Below, one piece after another: positions 5,924 through 12,989 of a stretch of DNA of 16,975 nucleotides; position 1 is the stretch's first letter; each line of letters opens with the position of its first letter. The notes beneath the pieces were generated by a model. It ran no database searches, had not been told where the DNA came from, and was given only the letters and a program-made list of their open reading frames with translations. This stretch comes from Flavobacteriia bacterium (GTDB taxonomy: Bacteria; Bacteroidota; Bacteroidia; Flavobacteriales; Flavobacteriaceae). The stretch lies in assembly GCA_018500075.1 (NCBI GenBank), contig JAHBAN010000188.1, forward strand, positions 1 through 16,975, in the 5' to 3' direction. The translations under genes were made by a program, and so were the position numbers.

Positions 5924-7054
5924 TTAGCGCCCTGCAAAGGCCTCATGCGCCGCCGCCGCCCGCGCCACAGCGTCATGATCCAGCTCAAAGCCAAGCCCCG
6001 GCTTGCCCTCAAGTGCCAAAAGCCCCTTATGCGGCACAAGGCTCGGACTGGCGATGATATTGTCTTTCAGAAGTTGCCACATGATCTGGTTGCCATCATC
6101 AAGCTTGGCAATCGCGCGGCCCACATGATGCTCCGCACAGGTGGTAATGCCCGTGGTCATGCTCGAATGAATACAAAGCGTCACCCCCGCAGCCTCACAG
6201 ATCGCGGCCGCCTTGATCATGGCGTGCAGCCCGCCAATCTCGCGCGGCCCCACAGCAACCATATCACAGGCCCCGCTGGCACAGGCAGTATAGACCTCCT
6301 GAAGCGTAAACACAGCCTGATCCGCCCCGATCGCCACAGGCACGCGCCGCGCCACATGGGCCAGCGGCGCAAGGCTCAGACTGCTTGTCGGCTGTTCGAT
6401 ATATTCGATCCCGTAAGGCTCAAGCGCGCCGATCATCCGAAGCGCAAGCGCAGGCGCCCAAGCCTCGTTCGCATCAAGGCGCAGCCGCACATCAGGCCCG
6501 ACAGCCGCGCGAATGGCCCGCACATTCGCCATATCATACTCGGGCGAAATCCCCACCTTGAGATAGAGCACAGGCTCCCCCGCGCCGACGCCTTTCAGCG
6601 CATCCGCCACAAGCTCCTCGGTGCTGCTGCCCTGCAAAAAGTAGAAATACCCGACAGAGCTGCGCACCGCACCTCCCAGAAGCGCCCAGACCGGCAGGCC
6701 CAACAGCTTGCCCTGCAAATCCAGCCCCGCCATTTCCAGCCCCGATCTGAGCTGGTTGCCATAGCGCGGCATATTGCCCCCGAAGGTCAGGAAGTTGGCG
6801 CGATAGGCCGCCTCCCAGGCCGCCGACAGCTCAAACACGCTGCGCCCCACAAAATGCCGCGCCAGCTTGAGCAAAACCAGCCGCTGCGCGTCCGCGTCCG
6901 GCGCGGTCGTCGTCTCGCCATAGCCGATCGTGCCATCCTCGGCCTCGATCTCGATCAGATTCACGGTAAAGGCCTCTTCCCGCCCCTGCGACCAAACATA
7001 AGGCCGCACCAGCCCAAGCCGCAGTGGCGTCACACGGATCTCTTTGATGTTCAT
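5924..7054 (-). CDS. Enolase-superfamily enzyme (mandelate racemase/muconate cycloisomerase type)
   Basis: A 376-residue member of the enolase superfamily, whose enzymes remove a proton next to a carboxylate with help from Mg2+. Residues 1-~125 form the capping domain, the rest the barrel. Expected metal ligands are D194 (RLDANEAW), E220 (YIEQP) and D245 (AIGADQ). K166 in VLYLKVG fits the second Lys of the usual KxK motif; the first is Tyr (Y164). At the end of the next strands are GPREIGG and H296 (LCIHSSM). The pattern does not fit a reaction I can name. I chose ATG 7054 because GGGAG lies on the minus strand 7 bases upstream and the N-terminus MNIKEIRVTPLRL fits the family; the frame extends 26 codons further without support. 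It stands alone between the response regulator and xth. Confidence 0.85.
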   Translation of the reverse strand: MNIKEIRVTPLRLGLVRPYVWSQGREEAFTVNLIEIEAEDGTIGYGETTTAPDADAQRLVLLKLARHFVGRSVFELSAAWEAAYRANFLTFGGNMPRYGNQLRSGLEMAGLDLQGKLLGLPVWALLGGAVRSSVGYFYFLQGSSTEELVADALKGVGAGEPVLYLKVGISPEYDMANVRAIRAAVGPDVRLRLDANEAWAPALALRMIGALEPYGIEYIEQPTSSLSLAPLAHVARRVPVAIGADQAVFTLQEVYTACASGACDMVAVGPREIGGLHAMIKAAAICEAAGVTLCIHSSMTTGITTCAEHHVGRAIAKLDDGNQIMWQLLKDNIIASPSLVPHKGLLALEGKPGLGFELDHDAVARAAAAHEAFAGR

Positions 7055-7141
7055 GGCCGGCTCCCCTTTTGGCCCAGCATGGCGCAGCCAGCCCCCCGCC
7101 GTCACGAGACTTTCCGACAGATCGCGCCGCAAACGAACACC

Positions 7142-7169
7142 CCCCTTGCATTCAATTCACGCAAAGGGG
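7142..7169. repeat. Imperfect inverted repeat upstream of xth
   Basis: CCCCTTGC (7142-7149) faces GCAAAGGGG (7161-7169), one extra A, with an 11-base centre. It lies in the 146-base divergent region between the enolase-superfamily gene and xth, and overlaps a possible -35 TTGCAT (7146-7151). It could be an operator or a leader hairpin. Confidence 0.35.
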
Positions 7170-7200
7170 CATGGTCAAACATCAAAACAGGAGCTTCCCC

Positions 7201-7989
7201 ATGCCTTTTACCCTCGCCACTTGGAACATCAACTCCGTGCGCCTGCGCGAGCCTCTGGTGCTCAAGCTGCTTGAGGAAGAGGCCCCCGATGTGCTCTGCC
7301 TGCAAGAGTGCAAAAGCCCGGTTGAGAAGATCCCCCTCGAGGGCTTCCGCGCGCTTGGCTATGAGCATATGGTCGCCCGCGGCCAGAAGGGCTACAACGG
7401 CGTCGCGATCCTGTCCAAAATCCCCATGGTCGAGGCCGGCGCCGAGGACTACGCCCAACTCGGCCACGCCCGCCATATCGCCGGGCGACTGGAAAACGGC
7501 GTCACCGTGCATAATTTCTATGTCCCCGCCGGCGGCGATGTCGCCGACCGAGACGTGAACGAGAAGTTCGGCCAGAAGCTCGACTACCTCACCCAGATGC
7601 GCGATGCCTTCCACGCCGAACGCCCCGAAAAGGCGATTCTCGTCGGAGATCTCAATATCGCCCCGCGCGAAGATGATGTCTGGGATCACAAGAAACTGCT
7701 CAAAGTGGTCAGCCACACTCCGGTCGAAGTCGAGCACCTCGCCCAAACACAAGACGCAGGCAAATGGGTCGATGTCACCCGGCAAGACATCCCCGAAGGC
7801 AACCTCTATTCATGGTGGTCCTACCGCGCCCGCGACTGGGACGAAGCCGACAAAGGCCGCCGCCTCGATCACATCTGGGCCACCCCCGACATCTCAAACG
7901 CCGCCCACAGCTCCCGCATCCTGCGCGCCGCCCGCGGCTGGACCCAACCGTCCGACCACGCACCGGTCTTTGCAACGTTTGATATCTAG
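7201..7989 (+). CDS. xth: Exodeoxyribonuclease III (AP endonuclease)
   Basis: A 262-residue member of the ExoIII family of the endonuclease/exonuclease/phosphatase fold. It cuts DNA at abasic sites and removes nucleotides and damaged ends from 3' termini in base-excision repair. Catalytic residues fit E. coli ExoIII: N9 (TWNINS), E36 (CLQECK), Y107 (NFYVPAGG), D150 and N152 (GDLNIAP), D223 (RRLDHIW), and D252-H253 (PSDHAPV). Length is typical. ATG 7201 has AGGAG at 7189-7193, 7 bases upstream; upstream in-frame codons lack conservation and a ribosome site. The gene is divergent from the enolase-superfamily gene and followed by 224 bases without a gene. Confidence 0.95.
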   Translation: MPFTLATWNINSVRLREPLVLKLLEEEAPDVLCLQECKSPVEKIPLEGFRALGYEHMVARGQKGYNGVAILSKIPMVEAGAEDYAQLGHARHIAGRLENGVTVHNFYVPAGGDVADRDVNEKFGQKLDYLTQMRDAFHAERPEKAILVGDLNIAPREDDVWDHKKLLKVVSHTPVEVEHLAQTQDAGKWVDVTRQDIPEGNLYSWWSYRARDWDEADKGRRLDHIWATPDISNAAHSSRILRAARGWTQPSDHAPVFATFDI

Positions 7990-8213
7990 GCTGCGCACAA
8001 CGGCGGCCCTTGGGGTGGTGAGCCAACGCGACTGAAAAAGCGCCTTATGTCCGCCAAACACATCCTCAAAACGAATGGCGCGCCTTAATCTGCCAAATCG
8101 CCATCCCGGCCTAAAACTTGCTCCCCCGGAAGCCCACAACGGCGGCACCCCCTTGCAAGCGCGGGCTGCATCCCTCACATAAAGGGGAACACGATTTCCC
8201 AAGGAGCCGCCCG
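7990..8213. other. Intergenic region with a 12-base direct repeat
   Basis: No gene is visible here. CACAACGGCGGC occurs at 7996-8007 and again at 8135-8146, both followed by a C/G-run (the second inverted in sense: CCTTGGGG against ACCCCCTT). No T-run terminator for xth is evident. The promoter for the thioredoxin operon probably lies near the end. Confidence 0.5.
8153..8182 (+). promoter_or_regulatory. Possible (heat-shock-like) promoter of the thioredoxin operon
   Basis: CTTGCAA with TTGCAA at 8153-8158, a 17-base spacer and CACATAAA from 8176. The CTTG-type -35 and CCCTCACATAA around the -10 faintly resemble RpoH promoters, which would suit a folding factor. It lies about 30 bases before the start codon. 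Weak match. Confidence 0.35.
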
Positions 8214-9137
8214 ATGGACCTCAACCTTTCCCAGCCCGCCGCCGACAGCCTCGTCTTTGATGTGACAGAAGCCACCTTTATGAAAGACGTGGTCGAAGCC
8301 TCGATGGAAACGCCCGTGATCGTCGATTTCTGGGCGCCGTGGTGCGGCCCCTGCAAAACCCTCGGGCCAATGCTCGAAGCGACGGTCACAAAGGCCAAGG
8401 GCGCCGTCAAAATGGCCAAAGTTGATGTCGACCAAGAGCAGCGCCTCGCCCAGATGCTCGCCCAACAGGGCCTGCCGATCCAGTCGATCCCGACCGTGGT
8501 CGGCTTTTATCAGGGCCGCCCGGTGGATATGTTCCAAGGCGCTGTGCCCCAGTCAGAGCTTGACGCTTTTGTCAAAAAAATAGTCGATGCCGCCGGCGGT
8601 GATGCCTCTGGCGGGCTGGATGAGGCCCTCGCCGTTGCCGAGGAAATGCTCGCCGAGGGCGCGGCCGCCGATGCCGCCCAGACCTTCGCCGCGATCCTCG
8701 AAGAAGAGCCAAATCACGCCGCAGCCTATGGCGGCCTCGTGCGCGCCTATATCGCGCTTGACGATCTGTCAGGCGCCGAAGCCACGCTCAATGGCGCCCC
8801 CGCCGAAATCAGCGCCGCCCCCGAGCTTGAGGCCGCCCACGCCAAGCTCGAGCTTGCCAAACAGGCGGCCAACGCCGGCCCCGTGGCCGAGCTTCAGGCC
8901 GCCTCCGAAGCAAACCCCGACGATCATCAGGCGCGCTTTGACTATGCCAACGCGCTGCAAGCCGCGGGCGATGTTCAGGAGGCTGTCGACCAGCTCCTCG
9001 AGCTGTTCCGCCGCAACCGCGACTGGAACGAGGGCGCCGCCAAGACCCAGCTCTTCACGCTGTTTGACGCCCTCCCCCCGCAAGATCCGATCGCGCTGTC
9101 AGGCCGGCGCAAGCTCGGCTCGATGATCCTGATCTGA
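8214..9137 (+). CDS. Thioredoxin-TPR protein (CnoX/YbbN-like)
   Basis: A 307-residue protein with a thioredoxin domain (about 10-125) and a helical TPR-like tail (about 130-307). The redox motif is WCGPC with C44 and C47, and the cis-Pro segment is SIPTVV. E. coli CnoX (YbbN) of this architecture acts as a chaperedoxin, holding unfolded proteins and protecting cysteines during oxidative stress, but has SxxC; here the full CGPC suggests active disulfide reduction, as in Caulobacter CnoX. The tail has repeat patterns such as AAAYGGLVRAYIALDDLSGAE, QARFDYANALQAAGDVQEAV and the conserved LFRRNRDWNEGAAKTQLFTLF. ATG 8214 has AAGGAG at 8201-8206. First gene of an operon with the LON-domain and Trm112-like genes. 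Confidence 0.9.
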   Translation: MDLNLSQPAADSLVFDVTEATFMKDVVEASMETPVIVDFWAPWCGPCKTLGPMLEATVTKAKGAVKMAKVDVDQEQRLAQMLAQQGLPIQSIPTVVGFYQGRPVDMFQGAVPQSELDAFVKKIVDAAGGDASGGLDEALAVAEEMLAEGAAADAAQTFAAILEEEPNHAAAYGGLVRAYIALDDLSGAEATLNGAPAEISAAPELEAAHAKLELAKQAANAGPVAELQAASEANPDDHQARFDYANALQAAGDVQEAVDQLLELFRRNRDWNEGAAKTQLFTLFDALPPQDPIALSGRRKLGSMILI

Positions 9138-9145
9138 GGCCCCTC

Positions 9146-9793
9146 ATGCGCAAGTTCAAAGATCTGCCCGGCATCATTCCCGTCTTCCCGCTTCCGGGGG
9201 CGCTGCTCTTGCCTCGCTCCAATATGCCGCTGCATATCTTTGAGCCGCGCTACCTCACGATGCTGGATGACGCGCTTAAAACGCCCGAGCGCCTTATCGG
9301 GATGATCCAGCCCGACACTGGCCCACACAGCGCAGATGATGCGCTGATGACGATCGGCTGCGCTGGCCGCATCACCCAGTTCAACGAAACAGAAGACGGC
9401 CGCTACATGATCACCCTCACGGGCATTTCGCGCTACCGTATCTCCTCCCAAGTCGAGGGCTTCGCGCCCTACCGGCGCGCCGAAGTCAGCTGGGAGGGCT
9501 TTGAAAAAGACATGGGCCCCGAAGAGCACGACCCCGCCTTTGACCGCGCCAAATTCCTTGCGCTGCTCGAGCGGTTCTTCTCGGCCAAGGGCCTCAACAC
9601 GGATTGGGAGACCCTGCAAGACGCCGAAGACGAGCTTCTCGTCAATTCGCTCTCCATGCTGCTTGATTTCTCTCCCGAAGACAAACAGGCACTGCTCGAA
9701 GCGCCCTCTCTCTCCACCCGTCGCGAAACCCTCGTGACCCTGATCGAATTCGCCCTGCACAGCGGCGGCGATGGCGAGGATATTCTCCAATGA
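9146..9793 (+). CDS. LON substrate-binding domain protein, stand-alone
   Basis: A 215-residue protein consisting of the LON N-terminal substrate-binding domain (PUA-like fold) without ATPase or protease parts. The diagnostic start is IPVFPLPGALLLPRSNMPLHIFEPRYLTML, followed by IGMIQP, the IGCAGRITQFNETEDGRYMITLTGISRYRI block and a helical C-terminus. In Lon this domain recognises unfolded proteins; the role of free-standing copies is unknown. ATG 9146 is 8 bases after the thioredoxin stop, with GAGG (9136-9139) overlapping that stop as the ribosome site. Its stop overlaps the next start by 4 bases (ATGA). Placement beside a chaperedoxin fits a protein-quality role, but that is inference. Confidence 0.9.
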   Translation: MRKFKDLPGIIPVFPLPGALLLPRSNMPLHIFEPRYLTMLDDALKTPERLIGMIQPDTGPHSADDALMTIGCAGRITQFNETEDGRYMITLTGISRYRISSQVEGFAPYRRAEVSWEGFEKDMGPEEHDPAFDRAKFLALLERFFSAKGLNTDWETLQDAEDELLVNSLSMLLDFSPEDKQALLEAPSLSTRRETLVTLIEFALHSGGDGEDILQ

Positions 9794-9987
9794 GCGACAC
9801 AGCCCCAACTCCCCCCCGGTTCGACCGTCATATGCTCGAAGCATTGGTCTGCCCCGTCTCTCAGGGGCGGCTCGACTACGACGCCGAGGCCCAGGAGCTG
9901 ATCAGCACATCCGCCAAGCTCGCCTATCCGATCCGCGATGGCATTCCCGTGATGCTGTTTGATGAGGCGCGCAAGCTCGACGACTGA
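9790..9987 (+). CDS. Trm112-like (YcaR/UPF0434) protein
   Basis: A 65-residue protein of the Trm112/YcaR family. It has LEALVCPVSQGRLDYD, a middle ELISTSAKLAYPIRDGIPVML and the acidic tail DEARKLDD, all standard for the family. Eukaryotic Trm112 activates methyltransferases; bacterial copies are poorly characterised. Only one Cys of the zinc-ribbon remains, so metal binding is doubtful, as usual for proteobacterial members. Start ATG 9790 overlaps the LON-domain stop (ATGA), with GAGGA at 9776-9780. Last gene of the operon. Confidence 0.9.
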   Translation: MSDTAPTPPRFDRHMLEALVCPVSQGRLDYDAEAQELISTSAKLAYPIRDGIPVMLFDEARKLDD

Positions 9988-10236
9988 TCTGTCGGCTGCG
10001 CAAGCGCTGCGCACTGCCCGCGCCATCCGCCCTCTCTGTCCGCCCTTTTCACAGACGGCTCCGTGGCCGCGCCCGAACCGGCTATCTCTTAACATTCCAC
10101 AAACCCGCCGCGCGCCATCTTTACGTCTGGTCTGCGCGCCCAGATCCGGATTGGGCGGTGCACGGGTTGTGCACGCAATGTGCACGCTTTTCACCCCCCC
10201 GACTCACAGGCGCCAAAACGCGTTAACCTTTGGCCT
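9988..10236. other. Convergent intergenic region, Trm112-like / ubiquinone hydroxylase
   Basis: About 250 bases without a supported gene. It contains three GTGCACG boxes (separate entry). A hairpin with arms GCCAAA (10212-10217) and TTTGGC (10229-10234) encloses AACGCGTT and GTTAAC and could end the minus-strand hydroxylase transcript, though there is no T-run. TGCGC-AAGCGCT-GCGCA near 10010 could form a hairpin after the Trm112-like gene. Confidence 0.5.
10158..10186. repeat. Three GTGCACG boxes with 11-base period
   Basis: GTGCACG occurs at 10158-10164, 10169-10175 and 10180-10186, separated by GGTT and CAAT. The 11-base period puts all copies on one face of the helix, and each box contains the palindrome GTGCAC. 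This is typical of cooperative protein-binding arrays. It lies in convergent intergenic DNA, not at a known promoter. Confidence 0.7.
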
Positions 10237-11451
10237 TCACATTTTCATGAGGTCGGGCAAATCCCCGTTCAAACCCGCCGCTTCGCGCATCAATCCGCGT
10301 TTGAGCGTGGGCAAGGCATTGATCAGCCCCATGCCGAGGTCACGCCCCGCTCGCAGAAGCGGATTGTCGTTTGAAAACAACTTGTTGGTTAGATCAGTGC
10401 TCGCCGCAAGCGTGGCCGTGTCAAACCGCCGCCAGCTTTGATAGCGCTCCAGCACAAGCGGGCTTGTAAACTCTTCGCCGCGCGCTTGGGCGTGCTCGAT
10501 CACATGGGCCAGCGCCGCCACGTCCCGCAGCCCCGCATTGAGGCCCTGACCGGCAATCGGATGCATCCCGTGCGCCGCATCTCCAACAAGCACAAGCCGC
10601 TGATCTATAAAGGAATTCGCAATGGTCAGCCGGAGCGGATAGGCAAAGCGCTTGCCCTCCAGTCTGATCTCTCCAAGAAAGTCACCAAAGCGTGGCCGCA
10701 GCACCTCGAGGTAGTCCGCATCGCTGAGACTATGGATGCCATTCGCCCGCTCCGTGCGCTCTGACCAGACGATAGAGCTGCGGTTCCCCGGAAGCGGCAA
10801 AATAGCCAGCGGACCCTCCGGCATAAAAAATTGATGGGCAATGCCATTATGCGGTTTTTCGTGCTGAATCGCACAGACAAGAGCGGTCTGGCCATAGTCC
10901 CATCCCGTCCGCCTGATTCTGGCCCGTTTCGCCGTCCCCGATCCGCGCCCGTCGGCCCCCACAATCAGCCGTGTCGAATGCACATCCCCTGACGCCAAAG
11001 TCAGCCAGGCACCGCTGCCATTGACCTCTTGAGAAACGACCTCGCCCTCAAGGTTCGTGATGCCCTCATGCGCCTTCACAGCCTCAAGCAAAGCGCCTCT
11101 GAGGTAGCGATCTTCCAGCATATGGCCCATCGGCCCTTCTTCCAGCTCCCCGCGCTCGAAATGAAGGAAAAACGGCGCCGGCCCTTGCCCTGCGCGACCA
11201 TCGCTTGCTTTGATCTCGTTCATCGGCTGGGCGTGCTCTGAGACCTTGTTCCAAAGGCCCAAACGCTGCAAAAGCCGGATCGACGCAAAGGCCAAAGCAT
11301 AGGCCCGCCCGTCAAAAGCGGCATTCGCCCTCAGGGTCTCGGGCTGCGCATCAATCAGGCTCACACGCCGCCCCCGCGCCGCCAAAGCCAGCGCCAGAAC
11401 GGGGCCATTCAGCCCGCCGCCCACAATCGCGATATCACTGTCATATGTCAT
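10237..11451 (-). CDS. UbiH/UbiF/COQ6-family FAD hydroxylase (ubiquinone biosynthesis)
   Basis: A 404-residue class A flavin monooxygenase of the UbiH/COQ6 family, which hydroxylates the aromatic ring of ubiquinone precursors using FAD, NAD(P)H or another reductant, and O2. The FAD fold starts IAIVGGGLNGPVLALALAAR with acidic D34 ending strand 2; GADGRGS is at 165-171 and the second FAD motif GDAAHGMHPIAGQGLNAG at about 290-307. Which ring position it modifies (C1, C5, C6) cannot be told from sequence alone. I chose ATG 11451 because the dinucleotide fold then begins at residue 7, as in the family; the frame extends 31 codons upstream without support, and no strong ribosome site is visible at any candidate. 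Divergent from the amidase with 87 bases between. Confidence 0.88.
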   Translation of the reverse strand: MTYDSDIAIVGGGLNGPVLALALAARGRRVSLIDAQPETLRANAAFDGRAYALAFASIRLLQRLGLWNKVSEHAQPMNEIKASDGRAGQGPAPFFLHFERGELEEGPMGHMLEDRYLRGALLEAVKAHEGITNLEGEVVSQEVNGSGAWLTLASGDVHSTRLIVGADGRGSGTAKRARIRRTGWDYGQTALVCAIQHEKPHNGIAHQFFMPEGPLAILPLPGNRSSIVWSERTERANGIHSLSDADYLEVLRPRFGDFLGEIRLEGKRFAYPLRLTIANSFIDQRLVLVGDAAHGMHPIAGQGLNAGLRDVAALAHVIEHAQARGEEFTSPLVLERYQSWRRFDTATLAASTDLTNKLFSNDNPLLRAGRDLGMGLINALPTLKRGLMREAAGLNGDLPDLMKM

Positions 11452-11479
11452 GTCTTGCACTATGCCTGAGCCTGCGGGA

Positions 11480-11508
11480 TTGTCCATGCAACAGAACGCC
11501 GCTACCGT
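11480..11508 (+). promoter_or_regulatory. Possible amidase promoter
   Basis: TTGTCC (11480-11485), a 17-base spacer and TACCGT (11503-11508) lie 30 bases before the amidase start in the short divergent region. Only a partial match to the sigma-70 pattern. Confidence 0.3.
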
Positions 11509-11538
11509 GGATTTGGACGCAACGAAAAGGGATATGAA

Positions 11539-12879
11539 ATGCAAGACTGGCTCAAAATGAGCATGGCCGATCTGGGCCGTGGTATCGCCTCAGGCGAGAT
11601 TGATCCCGTTGATCTTACAGAAGAATATCTCACCGCCATCAAGGCCCACCCCTTCGGCACCCGGATCTATGCCCGCCTCACAGAAGAGCGCGCCCGCGCC
11701 GAGGCCAAGGCCGCATCCCTTCGTGCAAAAGCCGGTCTGCGCCGGGGTCCGCTTGATGGCGTTCCGGTCAGTTGGAAAGACCTGTTTGACACCGCAGGCA
11801 CAGCCACAGAAGCCGGCACAGCCCTTCTCAAAGACCGCGTGCCCGAGACTGACGCATGGGCGCTGCAAAACGCCACCCAAGCGGGCCTCGTCTGCCTTGG
11901 CAAAACCCATATGAGCGAGCTGGCCTTTTCGGGCCTCGGCCTCAATCCGGTGACAGAAACACCCCCCTGTGTGAATGATCATGGTGCCGTCGCGGGCGGC
12001 TCTTCCTCGGGCGCGGCGGCCTCCGTCGCCTTTGGTCTGGCCCCCTGCGGTGTCGGCTCTGATACAGGCGGCAGCGTGCGCATTCCCGCCGCATGGAACG
12101 ATCTGGTCGGTCTCAAAACCACAGCCACCCGCATCCCTCTCACAGGCGTTGTGCCGCTCTGCGAAACCTTTGACACAGTCGGCCCGCTCTGCCGCACAGT
12201 GGAAGACGCCGCCCTCATGCTCGCCGCGCTGGAAGGCGGGCAAGCCGTTGATCTTGAAGGCGTCTCTGCCGCGGGCCTGCGCCTCGCCATACTCGACACC
12301 ATAGCGCTTGATGAGGTCCGCGAGGCCCCCAAAGCCGCCTTTGACAGCGCAATCGCCCGCCTCAAAGCCGCAGGCGCCACGATCGAGCATATCAAGGCCC
12401 CCGAAGTCGCCGATATCATGCCGCTGTCGCCCATTCTGTTCACCTCCGAAGCCTACGGCACTTGGAAAACCGTGATCGAAGCCGCGCCCGACAAGATGTT
12501 CCCCGAAATCCTTGCGCGCTTCCGCTCCGGTGCGGGCCACAGCGCCGCCGATTATGTCGCGGCATGGCAAACAATCGAAACCGCGCGCCAGCACTGGGCG
12601 GCGCGCGTGGCAGGCTATGACGCGGTTCTTTTGCCCAGCGCGCCCATCCTGCCGCCCAACGCCGAGCGCCTGATGAGCGATAGCGACTATTACATCACAG
12701 AAAACCTGCTCAGCCTGCGCAATACCCGTATCGGCAATCTGCTCGGCCTGCCCGCCATAACCCTGCCCACGGGCACACCCAGCTGCGGTATTCTGCTTAT
12801 GGGCGCGGCTCTTGGCGAAGAAAAGCTCCTCCGCGTCGCCGCCGCCACAGAGAAAGCCCTCACCCGCGAGGCGCTATAA
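11539..12879 (+). CDS. Amidase (amidase signature family)
   Basis: A 446-residue amidase-signature hydrolase, which cleaves an amide bond with a Ser-cisSer-Lys triad. K80 (VSWKDLFD), cis-Ser S155 in AGGSSSGAA and nucleophile S179 in GSDTGGSVRIPAA are all present with the normal 24-residue spacing, so it should be active. The N-terminus MADLGRGIASGEIDPVDLTEEYL also fits the family. It resembles GatA, but is shorter and has no gatC or gatB neighbours, so a small-molecule amidase is more likely; the substrate cannot be inferred. ATG 11539 has AAGGGA at 11527-11532, 6 bases upstream. It is followed after 110 bases by the dapC-type gene on the same strand. Confidence 0.9.
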   Translation: MQDWLKMSMADLGRGIASGEIDPVDLTEEYLTAIKAHPFGTRIYARLTEERARAEAKAASLRAKAGLRRGPLDGVPVSWKDLFDTAGTATEAGTALLKDRVPETDAWALQNATQAGLVCLGKTHMSELAFSGLGLNPVTETPPCVNDHGAVAGGSSSGAAASVAFGLAPCGVGSDTGGSVRIPAAWNDLVGLKTTATRIPLTGVVPLCETFDTVGPLCRTVEDAALMLAALEGGQAVDLEGVSAAGLRLAILDTIALDEVREAPKAAFDSAIARLKAAGATIEHIKAPEVADIMPLSPILFTSEAYGTWKTVIEAAPDKMFPEILARFRSGAGHSAADYVAAWQTIETARQHWAARVAGYDAVLLPSAPILPPNAERLMSDSDYYITENLLSLRNTRIGNLLGLPAITLPTGTPSCGILLMGAALGEEKLLRVAAATEKALTREAL

Positions 12880-12951
12880 ATGCCACAAACTGACTGAATC
12901 CATACAGTTTTTCTGGACGAAGCGGGCTTGCTTGAGTAATTTGGCTTCAAA

Positions 12952-12970
12952 CGGGGCGTCAATGACCCCG
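12952..12970 (+). other. Leader hairpin before dapC
   Basis: CGGGG (12952-12956) and CCCCG (12966-12970) enclose a 9-base loop 19 bases before the dapC start. There is no T-run, so it is not a simple terminator for the amidase. It may stabilise the message or be chance. Confidence 0.3.
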
Positions 12971-12989
12971 ACTTTGAGGCAGTATCGAT

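Noticed and set aside
5739..5927. Small plus-strand open frame of 62 codons
   Set aside because: It spans a strong terminator and the repeat element and has no ribosome site; the region is better explained as a small RNA plus repeat.
5708..7558. A 616-codon plus-strand open frame antisense to the enolase-superfamily gene
   Set aside because: Its composition (Arg, His, Pro rich) is that of an antisense frame in high-GC DNA, and the minus-strand frame holds clear family motifs; it also runs through a terminator and the two-hairpin repeat.
9469..10194. A 241-codon minus-strand open frame
   Set aside because: It covers the LON-domain and Trm112-like genes on the opposite strand and has no recognisable domain.
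9988..10236. Possible origin of replication or iteron region
   Set aside because: Three GTGCACG boxes alone do not make an origin: there is no AT-rich unwinding region, DnaA box cluster or replication initiator gene nearby.
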